64,000 nt of DNA from Populus alba (lineage: Eukaryota > Streptophyta > Magnoliopsida > Malpighiales > Salicaceae): assembly GCF_005239225.2 (NCBI RefSeq), contig NC_133284.1, forward strand, positions 2,695,770 to 2,759,769, written 5' to 3'. The position numbers and the translations under genes are program-made. The notes under the pieces are model-generated. The model saw nothing but the letters and a program-made list of their open reading frames with translations. It did no database searches and was not told the origin of the DNA. Position 1 is the stretch's first letter; every line of letters starts with the position of its first letter. This document shows positions 48,722 to 62,819 of the stretch, piece by piece.

Positions 48722-49795
48722 TAATAATAATAATAATAATAATAATTGTAGTTGTTGTAATAATAGTAACAGTAATAATGATAATTATACTATTAATAGT
48801 GATAATAATATTGATAATAATGGTGATAATAATAGTTTATTATGACAGTAATGGTGGTGGTGGTGATAATAATAATAATAGTGATGGTGGTAGTGGTAGT
48901 GGTAGTGATAACAATAATAATAGTAATAATAATAATGTTAATAATAGTGATAATAATTGTAGTGAAGGTAGTAGTTTTTTTATGACAATAATAGTTGCAA
49001 TGATAATAATAATTGTTATAACAAAAAACAAAAACAACAACAATAACAATAAAAACAAAAGTAACAAAAGTTATAATGATGGTTGAAGTTATAGTAATAA
49101 TACAATTAATAGTGATGGTAATGGTAATAACAATGTTAGTGCTAATAATGGTAACAAATGATAATGATGATGGTGATGATGATAATTGTGATAATAATAA
49201 TTTATCAAGATAGTAATAGTGACAATGATAATAATAACAATAGTATTAGTAGCAGTAGCACTAATAGAAATAATTTATTATGCTAGTTGTAATGATTATA
49301 ATATCAATAATTATGGTAATAATGATAATAATTGTGATAGTAATATTAACAATAATAATGATATTAGTTGTAAAGGTAACAACAACAATAATAATGTTAT
49401 TAATAATAATATTATAATAATAGTCATAATAGTAACAATGATAATAATTATAATAATAGTAATAATTATAGTATTAATAATAATAGTGATGATAATAAAT
49501 AGTGATAATTTTAATAGGGCTAATAATGATAATGATAATAATAATACTATTAACAATAAAAATAACGGTAATAATAGTATTAATAATAGTATGTTATAAT
49601 AATAGTAGTTGTAATTACAATAATAATAATAATAATAATAATCATGGCAATATTACTTAATAATAACAATAATAATAGTGATATATATAATAACAATAAT
49701 AATAGTGATATATATAATGATGGTGATAGTAGAAGTATTGATGATGATGATGATGATAGTAGTAATAGTAGTAATAGTTATGATAATAATAATTC
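48722..49795. repeat. Degenerate trinucleotide array, about 1.07 kb
   Basis: Almost the whole stretch keeps a three-base period of the kind AAT/GAT/AGT/AAC (for example TAATAATAATAATAATAAT near 48725 and GATGATGATGATGAT near 49740). It is interrupted by point changes and a few non-repeat blocks. Open frames across it (Asn/Asp/Ser-rich on one strand, Leu-rich on the other) result from the period and are not genes. Confidence 0.9.
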
Positions 49796-49799
49796 ATTA

Positions 49800-51623
49800 T
49801 TCGATATTAGATTTGCTAGGAATTGAGTTTCATTATTTTTTTTATATATAGTATTTCCAATCTAATAGCCCAAATTATAGATTTAAAACTTGTATTTGGC
49901 TCGACATTCTTTTTTATTTCTTATTTTATTGTTTGTTTATCAATTTTATTATTTAACATTGATTTTTTAAAATAAAAAATTATTTTCTAGAAATTTCCTT
50001 TGAATTTATTAAATAAATCAACTGAGTTAATTTTTATACAATTTAATTAAAAACTTGTGCCGGGGAAAAATTTAAGTTAAAAGATTTAAAAATTCATCTT
50101 TTTTCAACAGGTTTAATAATAATACGGCAAAAATATATTTGCGCTATCAATGTATATTTTTTTAATGAACTAGTCTGAAATAAAAACTGTAGAAAACATT
50201 CCAGTTTTTCTTTTTAATAAAATACATATTCAAAATCAAGATTGAGTTTTACTAAATAAAATCAGAAATACATTTTGATTAAAATTACAATATATTTTAT
50301 ATTTGTGATAATATAATTGAAAAATAGTTAATTAAAAAAATAATATTAAATTTATAACAAAAATTTAATCTATAACATTAACTATATATATAAAAAATTT
50401 AATACCTACTAGATATTAAAAAAAAAAAAATTTTAATCGTTCGTGACATTTTTTAACTGTGATTTTTTAAAAAAATATTAGAGAATTATTTCCATTTCCA
50501 TTTTTGAAATCTGCTTTTTTTAGTATGACAAAACTTAAATCCAAGGACTCTCGTTGGAAACGATTATTTGCAAAAGTTCTAACACAACAAAACCAAATCC
50601 TGTTACTTTCAAAAGTGCTAACACCACACAGCCCACTGACTATACGCAGTCTCCATGCCCAAACTATCATCAAGTTTTCTATCAAGCTCAGTACAACACA
50701 GGTTGCTGTCTTCTTCTTCATTTCTTTTCTTTTTCCCCATCCTTTTCACAGTTTTGTCACTGCAGACAAGGTTTCTAACTTGCACACAAGCATCTCATCA
50801 TTCCTTCTTTCACCGAGTGGAGCTCTTAGACTACTGCTTCATCACAATCACAAAAATGGCTATTCTTGGCCTTTCTCTCTCTTTCTCATTTGTCCCATTC
50901 AATAATTCTGCTTCTCTTCCAGCATAAACAATGCTTGACATGCTTCCATATACTGAGCTAAAATTTCCATCTGCGCATCCACCACTTCTTCCATGGCAAC
51001 TCCTAAAACTACCTGAAAGGTTAAACCGGGAAATATAAGCAACATGCCGACAAATGAGCAATGGCTGTGTTATGTCCCAAGGCAGTACGAGAGAGTTGAA
51101 AACATTGATATTTTCAACCACTTCTCATAAGCATTATAAGGCCATCATGATTTACCATAATTGCTACAAAAAAGAAAGAGAAAGAAATTTCTAATAGTGT
51201 TTTTCTGTGGTCACGAAAAACTATGTGCGTACAACATACATTTATCCTTTTTCAATGCATAGTCTTACTATGACTTGGCATCGATTAAGGAAGAGCAATC
51301 TGAATTGAGATTGGCCACAGTTGATGAGGGGAATGAAAAGAATTTCGGCAAGGAGAAACAGTAAGTGAAGCTCTTGAAGACCAAGCATGCATGAAATGAC
51401 GAGAAAGAACTGGGAGGGAATTGGGATGACAGAAATGCTAGCATTCTAGCAGCTATACAAACTCCATTCCCTTTTTTTTTTTTGGCAAAAGATCAACAGA
51501 AAGATAGCATGATTCGTGCTTCACGTAGCAGACTTCCATGATGGTGAAAATCTGCACACCCTTGGCAAACTCTATTAAAAGAGGAAACTTACTGAGAATA
51601 TAGTAAACAAAAGCAATCTGAGC
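49800..51623. other. Spacer and eIF2B beta 3' flank
   Basis: About 49830-50500 is AT-rich and featureless. About 50500-51600 is less AT-rich and probably includes the 3' UTR of the eIF2B beta gene. Open frames there look like no known protein. Confidence 0.4.
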
Positions 51624-54600
51624 TCAATTTCCCAAAGCAATCGTTCGTCGCACCACCAAATCATCAGCAGAGTAATAATCTGCAATGAGTCGATACATGT
51701 ATGATGGATTGTGCCCTCCACTGTAAAGTAATTCGAATTTCGAAACTGTTAGAATTGCATGAGAAGAAAATATAAATAAAATTGATTTACTTAAAAATTG
51801 GAAGTTGGAACGTGGCAGAATTATGTCAACCCCATCTGATTTGGCACAAGAGGCCAAACAATATTTAGTGGATAAGAATTATCCTTATCAATAATTCGTC
51901 ACTTTGCATTAGTGGTTGTCAATAAATCAATAGGATTAAAATAAAATAAATGCTGTTCAATATGTACTTATCCAAAATAGATGATGTCCTCAAAAGTACT
52001 AGGACTTACGTGTCAGTGATAAACAGACTAACAAGCTTCGGTGGCACATAATCGAATGCTGGATTGACAACATGAAGACGAGGAGAGCCAGTGCCACTCC
52101 CAAAATCCAAGCAATCTGAAAATTCTCCAAAATCCAGCAGCTCAGATGGAGATCTCAATTCATTATGTAAGACCTCAGGATTGTGAGGGTAAAGGGGACA
52201 CAACTGCCATGCAGGAAAAACAACCAAGTGTAAGTAGGGCCAAACAAAGAATTAGAATAATTTTTAAATGTCAAAGTCATAATTGTCACCACAGATGTCA
52301 TTAACACTGTCCAAGTCATTTTACCTACTGTTTTCACCATCCAGTTACAATTCAACAAAGAAATCTCATATTTGTTTTTCTCCCTTTGGCTTCATCTTTG
52401 GATTCATAAACAACTTTTGACCTCTCTGGGAATTTTTATCCATGTCATGAGTACTAGATTTCTAGAAACTAAACATTAGGGGAAAAAAAATCAAGAAATC
52501 AATTTGATAAACAATGATTTGTGTTCAGAAGAACACAAGAAGCTACGAAAGACAAAATGTTAAGCGTTTAGGAACACCAAACGCAGGAGTTCTTTGTTAT
52601 GACTTGCAATTTTTATGCTTATAACTCAATCAATTTATAGCCTATTAGGGTTTTGCTAAGTCAGCAGCATGAGCTGCCACCATGGCCCAGCAAATAAAGA
52701 CTGACACTAACAGAATAAAGAAGCTGATAAGGAAATGACAAACATCTTCTGGACCACTGAACAAAGACCGACACTAACAGAATAAAGAGCTGAGAAGGGA
52801 TGCCAAACATCTTCTGGGTCACAGAATAGACATTCCATTTATTACCATTTAGTTGTCTTTTTTTCCTGTCACAAGTTGAGCAGCATAACAGCAGCATACC
52901 ATTCATAGCAAAAATAGAGCAAACAATTCAAATATGGCAGTTTGTTTGCTTGCTACCAAAACTCTAGGGGCAAGTACGGCTATTATTTTGCTAAATTACC
53001 TTGTGACTGCCCGCAAGCACAACAAAAGGTACAGCATGCTTTTGAGCTGCAAGTGCAACCATATTGAGCCCGACAGGTGCTATCACACCACCATTGGCCA
53101 TTACAGCATGAGCTCCAACTATGACCTTTACATAACAAATTTATGGCGGTTAAAATAGGCCGCATACCAATACTAAAAAATAGAGAAGGAAAGAAAAAAA
53201 CCTAGACTCCCTCTTACCATGTTCACTCGAGAAATTATGGCAAAAACTGCAGAGTCAGTAATCACAGTAGTCTGTAAACCTCTTGCAACCAATTCTTTTG
53301 CAAGGAGATGCCCTTGATACCTAGTTAAGTACCAATTGACAATGAAAAAACTTGTATTTTAACAAAGAGAAGACTTAAAATAGTTATCCAGCCCTGTAAC
53401 TAACACCATGCGACTTGTACTCACCTTGGAGCCCCCTCAGCGACAAAAACCCGGAATGATCTTTTCTTTTCCTTTGCAGCATAAAGAAATTCCAACACTG
53501 TCTTTGAACCACCTAATGTTAATATTACCTCACTGAAAAGATGTGTTTAACAATCGAGTCAATAAAAGAAAGTGTCAAAAGCAATGAATTAATATATCTA
53601 GCAATTAAAAATCTATGTCATGGAAACTGAAAGTTTACACTAGGAGTGTTTTCAAATTACTCAATGAAAGAGGGCATGACCTTGTACATGTGAACAGGAG
53701 AACTTATGTAAGAATATACACTAGGAGGGTGAAATTGTTGGCTACTGATAGAGCATCCACAAGGCTAAAAGCCATGCAATTGAGATAACTGATCTGAAAC
53801 TTTACTTAAACCAGGGACATATTCTCTTTGCAAGAGAAATTTAGCACTGAAAAATTGGAAAGATAACAAAATTGAAAGATAATATCACATCCTCATTTGA
53901 AATTCCAACAGCCAGTTCAAAGATCAAACTTTAACATTGAAGGCACAAAAAAGGAAAAATTGGAAAGACAACAAAATTGAAAGATAATATCACATCCTCA
54001 TTTGGAATTCCAACAGTCAGTTCAAAGATCAAACTTTAACATTGAAGGCACAAAAAAGGAGCTCACAGGATATTAAAAGTGATACCATGACACCCCATTT
54101 AAAAATTGCTACCCCATGAACCATAATAACCCACAGCATAGAGATGATTGATGAATGAAAACATCCCAGTATCCCATGATAACCCATGGCATAGACTCAA
54201 TTGCCTCTAATTTTTTCACTCAATTCGCCCCAACTCAAACACTACTAATTTGAGTAAAATTACTCTCATACTGCTAACTGCTATGAGAAAACATAAAGCT
54301 CTATTCAGAATCAAACTAAATACACTACTTATGAAATCTGAGGACCGATTACAGACTACAAGCATGTCCATGGATACTTGTGAATGAAAAACTGTATGCA
54401 TGGCAAAATTAAAGTAAAAAACATAATAGGGACAAAAATAAAAATGAACCAGAGACCATCATATCAATTCTTGTATGTCAAATGGAACTTTAGTGCCAGC
54501 AACACAAACCAAAACAAAGAAAAGGAGCTCATAGGGAAAAAATGAACTTAATGGTCAAAGCTTGATTGAGAAAAATTACTTTTGATGAATATGTTCTATG

Positions 54601-55651
54601 GCTTGTTCAGCAATCTGTTCATGACAAGTGGTAATATCTTGAATAAGCTCGTTAACTGCTTCAATGACATCATGCTTCAACTTTCGAGTTCTTGAACTTT
54701 TATCAGCAGCTGTTACAGAAAAAGCCCTTACATATCAAAATGCTCCATCACACACACACACACACACACACCATATGCTAGACCACCACAATCATCGGAG
54801 TTTCAGATAAATACTTGTTCAACCAAATGAACCTATTTAATGTGCAAAATGATCGACTGGCATACTGTGTGCAATCATAAAAAAAAAAACACTTAGAATG
54901 ATCATCCATTTAAATAACTCACATTTGCTTTTTCCTTCAGAATCACCTCCTGACGAAGAAGTATGGGGAATAGCTGCTGACTCAGGCATGTCCTCCAGCA
55001 GGGTTTGCAAGGAAGGAGGACGCAAAGTGCTTCTCGCAGCAGCAGCAACAACAGCAGCTGATAGAACTGTATGCTCATCTCGCTCACCGTCATCGTCGTC
55101 ATCCCCATCACTTGCCGCTGATAAGTTCAACCCCGCAATTGCAGCTGTTGTCAAAGAAAGATCCTCCTCCCTAATAATGTGCAAAACACGCCTCACAATA
55201 TTACCCACAGCGAGCTCTGCAAACAAATGTATACAACAACAGAAACATTACCAAAAACAACAAAATACAAGACTATATGAAACCAGCCCATGACTCATTA
55301 CACTAAAACAACACTCTAGACTAGCATTCATTTTATCAAATAAAATACTCACCAACAGGATTAGCAGCAATCAGCTTCTCACCAACAGCCCTCACAGCAT
55401 CAATTAAAGCCCCAGCCTGATTCGTGTAGGGAACTCGCTGCTGTGAAATAACTGATCTTAACAGTTCTGCTGTGTGCCTTGCCGTGGCCCGCGAGCCCTC
55501 AATCTTACTGCCAAATAAACAACAAAAAACAAAATAACCTTGTTAAGAAAAAATCACTTAACACACGCAATTAGTGAAACATTAATGAAAATAATCACCG
55601 TTTCTTAAGCTTGATAAGAAAATCATTAACAAGAGCTTGCACGTCCGGCAT
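51624..55651 (-). CDS. EIF2B2: Translation initiation factor eIF2B subunit beta, 419 aa, 9 exons
   Basis: Regulatory subunit of eIF2B, the decameric guanine-nucleotide exchange factor that recharges eIF2 with GTP. Exons: 55599-55651, 55353-55507, 54923-55216, 54580-54709, 53425-53532, 53218-53320, 53000-53125, 52010-52203, 51624-51720; all joins keep frame with GT-AG borders. The N-terminal helical part (MPDVQALVNDFLIKLKKRK) is followed by a low-complexity acidic and Ala-rich insert (SDGDDDDDGERDEH). The Rossmann-like half contains LTLGGSKTVLEFLYAA, VIVGAHAVMANGGVIAPVGL and AFDYVPPKLVSLFITD, and the tail HNPSYMYRLIADYYSADD is a beta-subunit hallmark. A 5' UTR intron (55672-55964) is likely, since a TTTTGTAG acceptor and an AG|GTATCT donor flank it. 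Confidence 0.93.
52690..52830. repeat. Two-copy tandem repeat in eIF2B beta intron 7
   Basis: Two adjacent units of roughly 68 nt share GACACTAACAGAATAAAGA and AAACATCTTCTGG. They lie wholly within the intron between exons 7 and 8. Confidence 0.8.
53850..54060. repeat. 105-bp tandem duplication in eIF2B beta intron 4
   Basis: Copies 53850-53954 and 53955-54059 are almost identical, including AAATTGAAAGATAATATCAC and TTTAACATTGAAGGCACAAA. The high identity suggests a recent event. Confidence 0.9.
54749..54771. repeat. (CA)n microsatellite in eIF2B beta intron 3
   Basis: About eleven CA units inside the intron between exons 3 and 4. Confidence 0.9.
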
Positions 55652-55997
55652 GATTTTCCCTTGAACTGCACCTACAAAAACATATTCCAATTATCAATAT
55701 CATTTCCTTCCTACAGTAACATTACAAAAACGCTATAGTTTTCCGAAGCTAGTATTTCTTCGCATTTCTACAGTTTTCTCAGCAACCAAACAGAGTAAAA
55801 TAGAAAATTAAATGAAAAGGAAAAGGACAAACTGCAAGAAATTAAAAATTCAACAAATTTCACCTGAAATGAAATGAAATGAAATGAATTTGAAGAGAAA
55901 ATTATAAAAAGAATAAAAATAAAGATAAATCGGGGAGAGAGGGAGAGAGAGACTGTAGAGATACCTAAAGCGGAGATCGAAGAAGCATATGAACGCA

Positions 55998-56000
<3 letters not shown>

Positions 56001-56035
<35 letters not shown>
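56001..56035. repeat. (GA)n microsatellite in the eIF2B beta leader
   Basis: About 17 GA units, CT in gene orientation, just upstream of the inferred 5' UTR intron donor at 55964. CT-rich leaders are common in plant housekeeping genes. Confidence 0.85.
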
Positions 56036-56038
<3 letters not shown>

Positions 56039-57689
56039 GTTTTTGCTTGTGCGAACGGAAGAGAGAGTTTTAGAGCTTCTCACTGAAGCTATTTTTTCTT
56101 TTTTTGCGCTTTTTTAAACCCCGTTTATTTGTTGAAAGGTATTTTGTTTTTTTTGAAAATTAATTTTTTTATAAAGTATATTCTTAAAAAAATTTTTTTT
56201 TTTTTTGAATCTACAATATTATGAAAAATAAGATTGAAAAATATTTTTTAATATTTTTCTATATCATAAAAAAATAACTTATTAATATTTTATTTTTTTA
56301 AAAGTTTGTTAAAAAAATAAAAAAAACAAATTTTACAAATTAAAAGGTTGAATAAGAATGAAATTGAAAAAAAAAATTCATAAAAATTATCTCAAATAAA
56401 ATAAATAACACTTAAAATAATAAAAACCAAATCTAATAGATAAAAAAATTTTAAAAATGATGAAATTAAAAAATAATTAAAATTCATAAATTATTTCAAG
56501 TAAAATAAATAGCAATAAAAAAAATGATGATCAAATATGATAGATAAATAATTTTAATTAAAATAAATAAATAAAAAAAATGAGGATGAAAGCTGATATA
56601 AAATTAAATTAAATCAAATTTTAAGAGATAAAATTGAAAAAAATCAAAATAAAATATATAACAATCAAAAATTCGATTATCAAATTTAATATAATCAACA
56701 AATAATATGATATTTCTAAATTTTTACATTATTTTTTAAAAATATTTTCCGTTCAAAATAAAAGAAAAATATTTTTTTGATAAACCAAGCCAAATTTTTC
56801 TTTGACTTAAAAATATTTTTTATTGACCGATCTTTTTAATGGTAAACAAACACTTGAAATATTTAAAAATAATTTTTCATAAAATAAACGGGGTTTTAGT
56901 CTAGCTTAATAGAAACTTTGACCAATTTAAATTCGAATGGTTTCTTTTAGATATAAAAATTTAAGATTATTTTATTTTATTTATATTTTTTAAAATTTTT
57001 ACTGTTTGGAAAATTAAAAAAATACAAAGTAAATTTTTCAAAGCATCTATGAAAAGATTTAACTCGAAATATCAAAGATTAAAAAAAAATGGGTTTTAGA
57101 TTACATTAATTGTCAAAATAAATGGATGATATTTATTCAAAATATTATAATTCAAAAAAAAAATTAATCAGATTGAAAGGACAGCCTCGGTATATCACAA
57201 CCTTAATAGTTCAGGGACAAAACTGACATTAAACCATGAAGAAAGGATGAAATTGTTTTTTACTGCCGTGTATGTTTGGGTATTCTGGATTGCAATACGG
57301 GTTACTGGAAGGGAACTTTCTAGGCAAAGCTTATATAATTCCCTTTTAACTAAAAGGGTAGTCTCAATCCACCCTTTAGAGAACTTTTATCTCAATTAAG
57401 TCCCTCGAGTATTGAGAAATTCGAAATCGAATTTTCACCTATTCTTCACAGATTTTTAAGAGAATAAGTTTTTTGAAAAGGAAAATACATCCTTTTCTTA
57501 ATGGAAAAAATATAAAAGATGAATGTTTTTCCTTGGCAGAAATAGCGTATATTTGTTCTTATTTATTTTTATCATAAATAGGTGGTGTGTTTGATGTAAC
57601 TAAAGGATGCTAGAATAATATAAAATAAGAATCCATCATTTCTTAGTGTTATTAAACCCATTACATAAGTAGCGGGAAGTAAAAAAACT

Positions 57690-59090
57690 GAAAAATCAAT
57701 TAAACTGAATAAACTAGAAAAAAAACCAAATCGCGAAAAAAAACTTATTAGAAATTTTGAAAAAATCAATCGGTTCGGTTTTAGTTTTATAAACCTGAAA
57801 TTGAAAAAACCAAACAAAACTGAACTCAAACTGAAAAAACTAAGCTAAACCGGAAAAAAACTGAGCCAAAACCAAATCAAACCGGAAAAATCGAGCCAAA
57901 CAAAAAAACAGAAAAACCGAGCCAAAATGAAAAAGAACCGGGCTAAACCAGAAAAACCAAGTCAAACTGATTTAAACTATTTTTTTTAACTGAAATCATT
58001 CAGTTTGAATCGGTTTCAGTTCAATAAACTAAAATTTCAATAATGATCTCTTTTTATTTTAAAGATTTCAGTTATTAACAAATCTTATATTATTAATTAA
58101 TTTTTTTATTTTCAACTCTGATCATCGAATCATCTTGTCCAAACTATTAGGGATCATATCACATCTCAATATTGGATTCCACGTAACATTAATAATAATT
58201 ATCAATATTAAATAGATATTAACATAAGATTTACAAAAGCATAATAATCATTTTTTTTAAAAAAACCAAAAACTCATATCAAAATTACATACATGACATA
58301 AGTATATTTTTATAAATATTCTATCCCAACATAATCTACGTAGTTATCTAAGTTTGCAACTATAATTTATAAGTAAAATAATCACATAATATTAAACACA
58401 TGATAATTACATAAAATCCCAAAAGTCTTAAAATAAGTTATATTTACAAAATACCATCAATTATCTATACATATAACAAACTAAAACCTAATGCTCCACG
58501 ACAGATTTTGATGTACTTGTTAATACACCATATTTTATATAAAATTCTCAATCAATAAATCAAATATTCAAACATATGATCAGATTATATGTCCTTTAAT
58601 ATAAAAATTAACTTATCATCATACAGTCCAGACATCCACTTATATTATACCCTTCCTCTAATAATTTAAGCTAACAATCTTTTTCCTTTAAATTACATCA
58701 ACTACTTTAGCTGTAACATAATTTGGTTATCTTTTATATGGGTAGGAGTGAGTAAAAAAATTAAAAAATCGAATTAAACTGAGAAAACTGAAAAAACCAA
58801 ATCATGAAAAAAAAACGATTAAAATTTTTAAAAAACCGACCAGTTCAGTTCCGGTTTTATAAGCTTGAAACCAAAAAACTGAACTGAATCGAACCCAAAC
58901 AAAAAAAAAAAACTGGAAAAAAAACAAGCAAATCCAAAAAAAACAAGTAAAAACGGTTTGAATCGTTTTTGTCCTAAACCAAATCAAAACCAAAATCGGT
59001 AGGTTTGAATCAATTTTGTATTTTTTAAAAAAATATTTGGTTGAGTTATTTTTTTTAATAAAAACCAAACTGAAATCGAAAATAATCACC
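57690..59090. repeat. Two dispersed copies of an AAACCG/GAGCCAAA-rich repeat
   Basis: Copies at about 57690-58030 and 58750-59090 share the order ATTAAACTGA, AAACCAAATC, a (C)AGTTC(C)GGTTTTA block and then A-rich sequence. The first copy has an internal short-period array of variants of AACCGAGCCAAAA. A satellite-like transposon end is likely. Confidence 0.6.
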
Positions 59091-61008
59091 TCTACTCTAT
59101 TAAGAACCAAGTAAATTCAATAATCTATCCAGCTAACTATAAATATAGTAATTCATGTGATAATCAATAATCTAACTAACTCATCATAATATTTAATAAA
59201 TCTGATAATTCACATGAATATTAATAACCCAGCTAACCTCTATTGGTAGCTAATAAATCAACCAATAAATCCATTTAAAATCATAATATAATATAATCTC
59301 ATTTCTATTTCACCTTATAATCCCAATAATTATTATACATCATCATAAATTAACTATAATTAACACAAAAATAAATTAAAATTTATAAATATTCAAGTGA
59401 GATGACAACCCGCTACTCACGATGCCCCAACTACTCCTAGTTGGAATCCTACTCCAATATGCTTTCCTAGTCCAATAAAATTGTGTCGTGTCATTATCCA
59501 TAATGATTCTCTTTATGCCCAAGTGTAAGTCACGTAAATCTTTAATTTAATCCACAAACCACACTTCCCATTTAATCACTGCCTTATTATGATGATTTCC
59601 TCATATCTCCCTTGTAATGTATTTTTGATTAAATTCCCAAATCATCAGACTCAAATACAAAAATTATCATTTCACTTCAAATCAATTTTTATCTCAACTA
59701 CATTTATTAATTCTACACAATTTCATATATTCAAACACATCACAACAATCCAAATTCCTGTGATTCATGTGTGTACATATTTACTTTACATTCATATAAT
59801 GTTTCCTTTACCAACATTGATGATTTTTTTATTCAAAGCTTCATAGTTCGGACCCTGTTTTAATTTAATTGTAAATAATATGCAAGACCTTTCCAAACTG
59901 TATTTGCTTTAAAAAATATATTTCATGAGATTTATATAAAGTTTTAGTCGGGTCTAACAATCAGATTGATATTATAAAACTGGTTCCATACAATGTTTTA
60001 TGTCAAAATTTAATTTTTTTCTGTACATACATAATTTATATCAGTTATCTCACTAAAATTTGAGCCCTTTTCTCATTATAAATACGTTTCTCTAACCTTT
60101 TTTTATTTTATTTATAAACTTATTATTAATTTCACGACAACATCACAAATTTCTTCCACGCTGTGAATTTTCAACTCAACTTTATAATTCCTCATTTTAC
60201 ATAATATCTCCACTTGTCTTTGATATGAATTTTATCAAGATTTACATCAATAAAATTACAGGTTAACTTAATATTTTAACCAAAACATGCTAGATGAACT
60301 CTTTTTAATTCTTTTAAAAAATCTAGCTTGGGTCACATATTAGATAGATCCACACAGAGCTAGATTAGTACAGGCTTAACAGTAGAGCTTCCTTTTAACA
60401 AGACAATTAAAAACACAATATTTTTTTTTTATCATTCAATCAAAACATCCGAGCTAATAAAAAAAAAAATTAAATATATAGTTTGTCAAATAATTATTGC
60501 TTAAAGAATATTGACTTGATCTCTGCCCACCAAAAATAAATGATAGCAAATTCTATTTCTAAGAAAAATAAGTAATTCCATGTTTTAAAAGTAAAGCTTT
60601 TTAAGTGATTATTATTTAGAAAAGTTGAAAACAAGAAATGTTTTTTTATCAAACACTTGTATCATATTAAACATTAAAACATAATCACTGAATCGCAAAC
60701 TTTTAATATAGCCAATTGTATCGATACACTTCAAATTATTGGATAATTGAACATAAATTATTTAATGATTCAATAATCAAAGCAATTTAATTCATATTGT
60801 AAACTCTATATTAATATACGCTCTTCTTTTTTATAAACTAAATTAAGTAATTTAATTTGTCAAGAGTCACAACTATAAAAAAAAATAAAAAAGAAACAAT
60901 AAATATTTATTTTGTATTTGATAATACAATGTAGAATAATTTTTTAAAATATTTTTAATTAAAATATATTAAAATAATATTTTTTTTTCAATATCAATAT
61001 ATCAAAAC

Positions 61009-61047
<39 letters not shown>

Positions 61048-61265
61048 TATAAATAATATTTTATAAAAATAGTTTTGATATATTTGAAAAAAAATTCTCA
61101 AGTCTCATAAATATTAAAAAAATATTATACATTTTTTAAACATCCTTTTCAAATATATATAAAAGGATAATTTAAAGTACATAAAAGAATTCAATTGCAA
61201 TTACACGAAGAGTTTAGCCAAAATCTAAACCTAATTTTTCAACAAAACAGCTTTAACTAACACTG

Positions 61266-61352
61266 CTAACTCATGCTACTACTTATCAAACACCAGCATC
61301 TCTGCTTGTCATCAAGATCAATTGCCATAGATTCCCTCAACTCGACATGGAC
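61266..61352 (-). other. Weak candidate terminal exon (28 aa)
   Basis: Minus-strand sequence after a TGTTGCAG acceptor reads VHVELRESMAIDLDDKQRCW then CLISSSMS and a stop at 61266-61268. It looks less random than its surroundings, but no upstream exon joining it was found and no family is recognised. Confidence 0.2.
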
Positions 61353-62819
61353 CTGCAACACAACAGAAGGGAAAATCGCAAATCTCAAATTTTATATCTT
61401 CAATGAGTTAAATGGGAAAACATATTTGGACATCCTAAAATGAAAGGGCGGATTGACAGTTTGTGATTAGAGGCAGTCTCATTCTTGAAATTAGAATAAA
61501 CCCACCAAAACTCCTTAAAAGCATGCTGGCTTTGACTGAAGAACAATGACAAAAAGTTTGTGTGCATTTTCAAGGTTAGGTGAAGAGGCAGGAGAGAGAC
61601 ATTTGAAGACATCAAAATACCACCTTCAGTTGCAATTACACCACATATCTATCCATCTATTTACTATATATTTATCCAAGTTAATCAATTTATAAAGTAC
61701 TCTATATACCAGGTATAAATCAGTTTAGAAGGATTGGAAAAATATGAACATAGGTGGAGAGCATAGAACTTCTCCCATTTCTTAGGTGTATATCCTTTCA
61801 ACCTGACTGAATGGGCAATTCATCCTTCTAATCGTTTCCCTCCCTCCCTACTCATCCATCTTGTTTCCTCCCAAACAAACATGGTACAAATACATGTATG
61901 AGATCAATGGTATAAAAGTAGTTGGTAGCAGAAAACTAATTAAAACAAGCAGCTGACTTGCAGAGAATGCAACACCAAAACTTATAGAATGCACATAAAA
62001 CATTTATTTATTTATTATTAGGCACTAATCTCAACAAGGCCATGAGATGTGCAAGCAATAAAATCACAATCTTTTAGAAAGCAGTTGCAGAAATGCCAAA
62101 AAAAATAATTACACGAGACCATATCTTTAGTATATTTCATCAAGTTTATCATTAGAAATCTTTCAAAATCTCTAGTACAGGCATGCATTGTGAAAGGAAA
62201 GGATACCTCATTGTCAACCAAATACAAAGACTTAACAATCACTTAACCTACAAGGTCAAGATTTCTCCCAGGAACCAACTTAATACCATGCTTTCTATTA
62301 ACCTAGCAGGTAAAGATTTCAATAATCTTTCTCACCTTCCCATTTCATTAGATAAATCAATCAATTTCTAAGGGCCTATTCAGCTGTACCATTAAATTAC
62401 AAAAAACCCACATCAAATTTCAACCATATTTTAATCGAGCAAACTGATTTTGTAGGGGAAGAAAGGATTATCCAAGAACAAAGAAACAAATTTAGACCAT
62501 CATTAGAAAAATTGGTGAAGACCCATTTCAAGAAATGAATTGGGCAGCTTCAGCATTCCAGACATGGATTTTGTCCATGGTATGCCAAAATATAAAGGCT
62601 CAAGTCACTCTTCCTCTCACAAGAACAGCTGCACAGAAGAAAGGATAAAGAGTAAAGAAAGGAAAAGTGGTTATATAGAGAATACATATGTCATTAGTTA
62701 AAAAGAATAAGGGCATTGTTGTCCGAAAAAAATATTAATCTGAAAAATAGAGAAGCGCGTTTTCCATTACGATGGAAAAATGTAAAACTTCTTTTCCTTT
62801 CTCTAATTAGAAATGGAGT

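Larger units (their letters stand above)
56090..62690. other. Long AT-rich region without a supported gene
   Basis: About 56130-56900 and 60850-61150 are dispersed AT-rich repeat sequence, including an (AT)n run at about 61014-61043. About 57690-58030 and 58750-59090 are two related repeats (separate entry). About 58050-60350 resembles old retrotransposon sequence, with no frame left. About 61200-62690 is unique non-coding sequence with one weak exon candidate. Confidence 0.5.

Noticed and set aside
48778..49826. Asn/Asp/Ser-rich and Leu/Ile-rich open frames on both strands
   Set aside because: They follow from the three-base period of the trinucleotide array; there is no start context, domain or splice structure.
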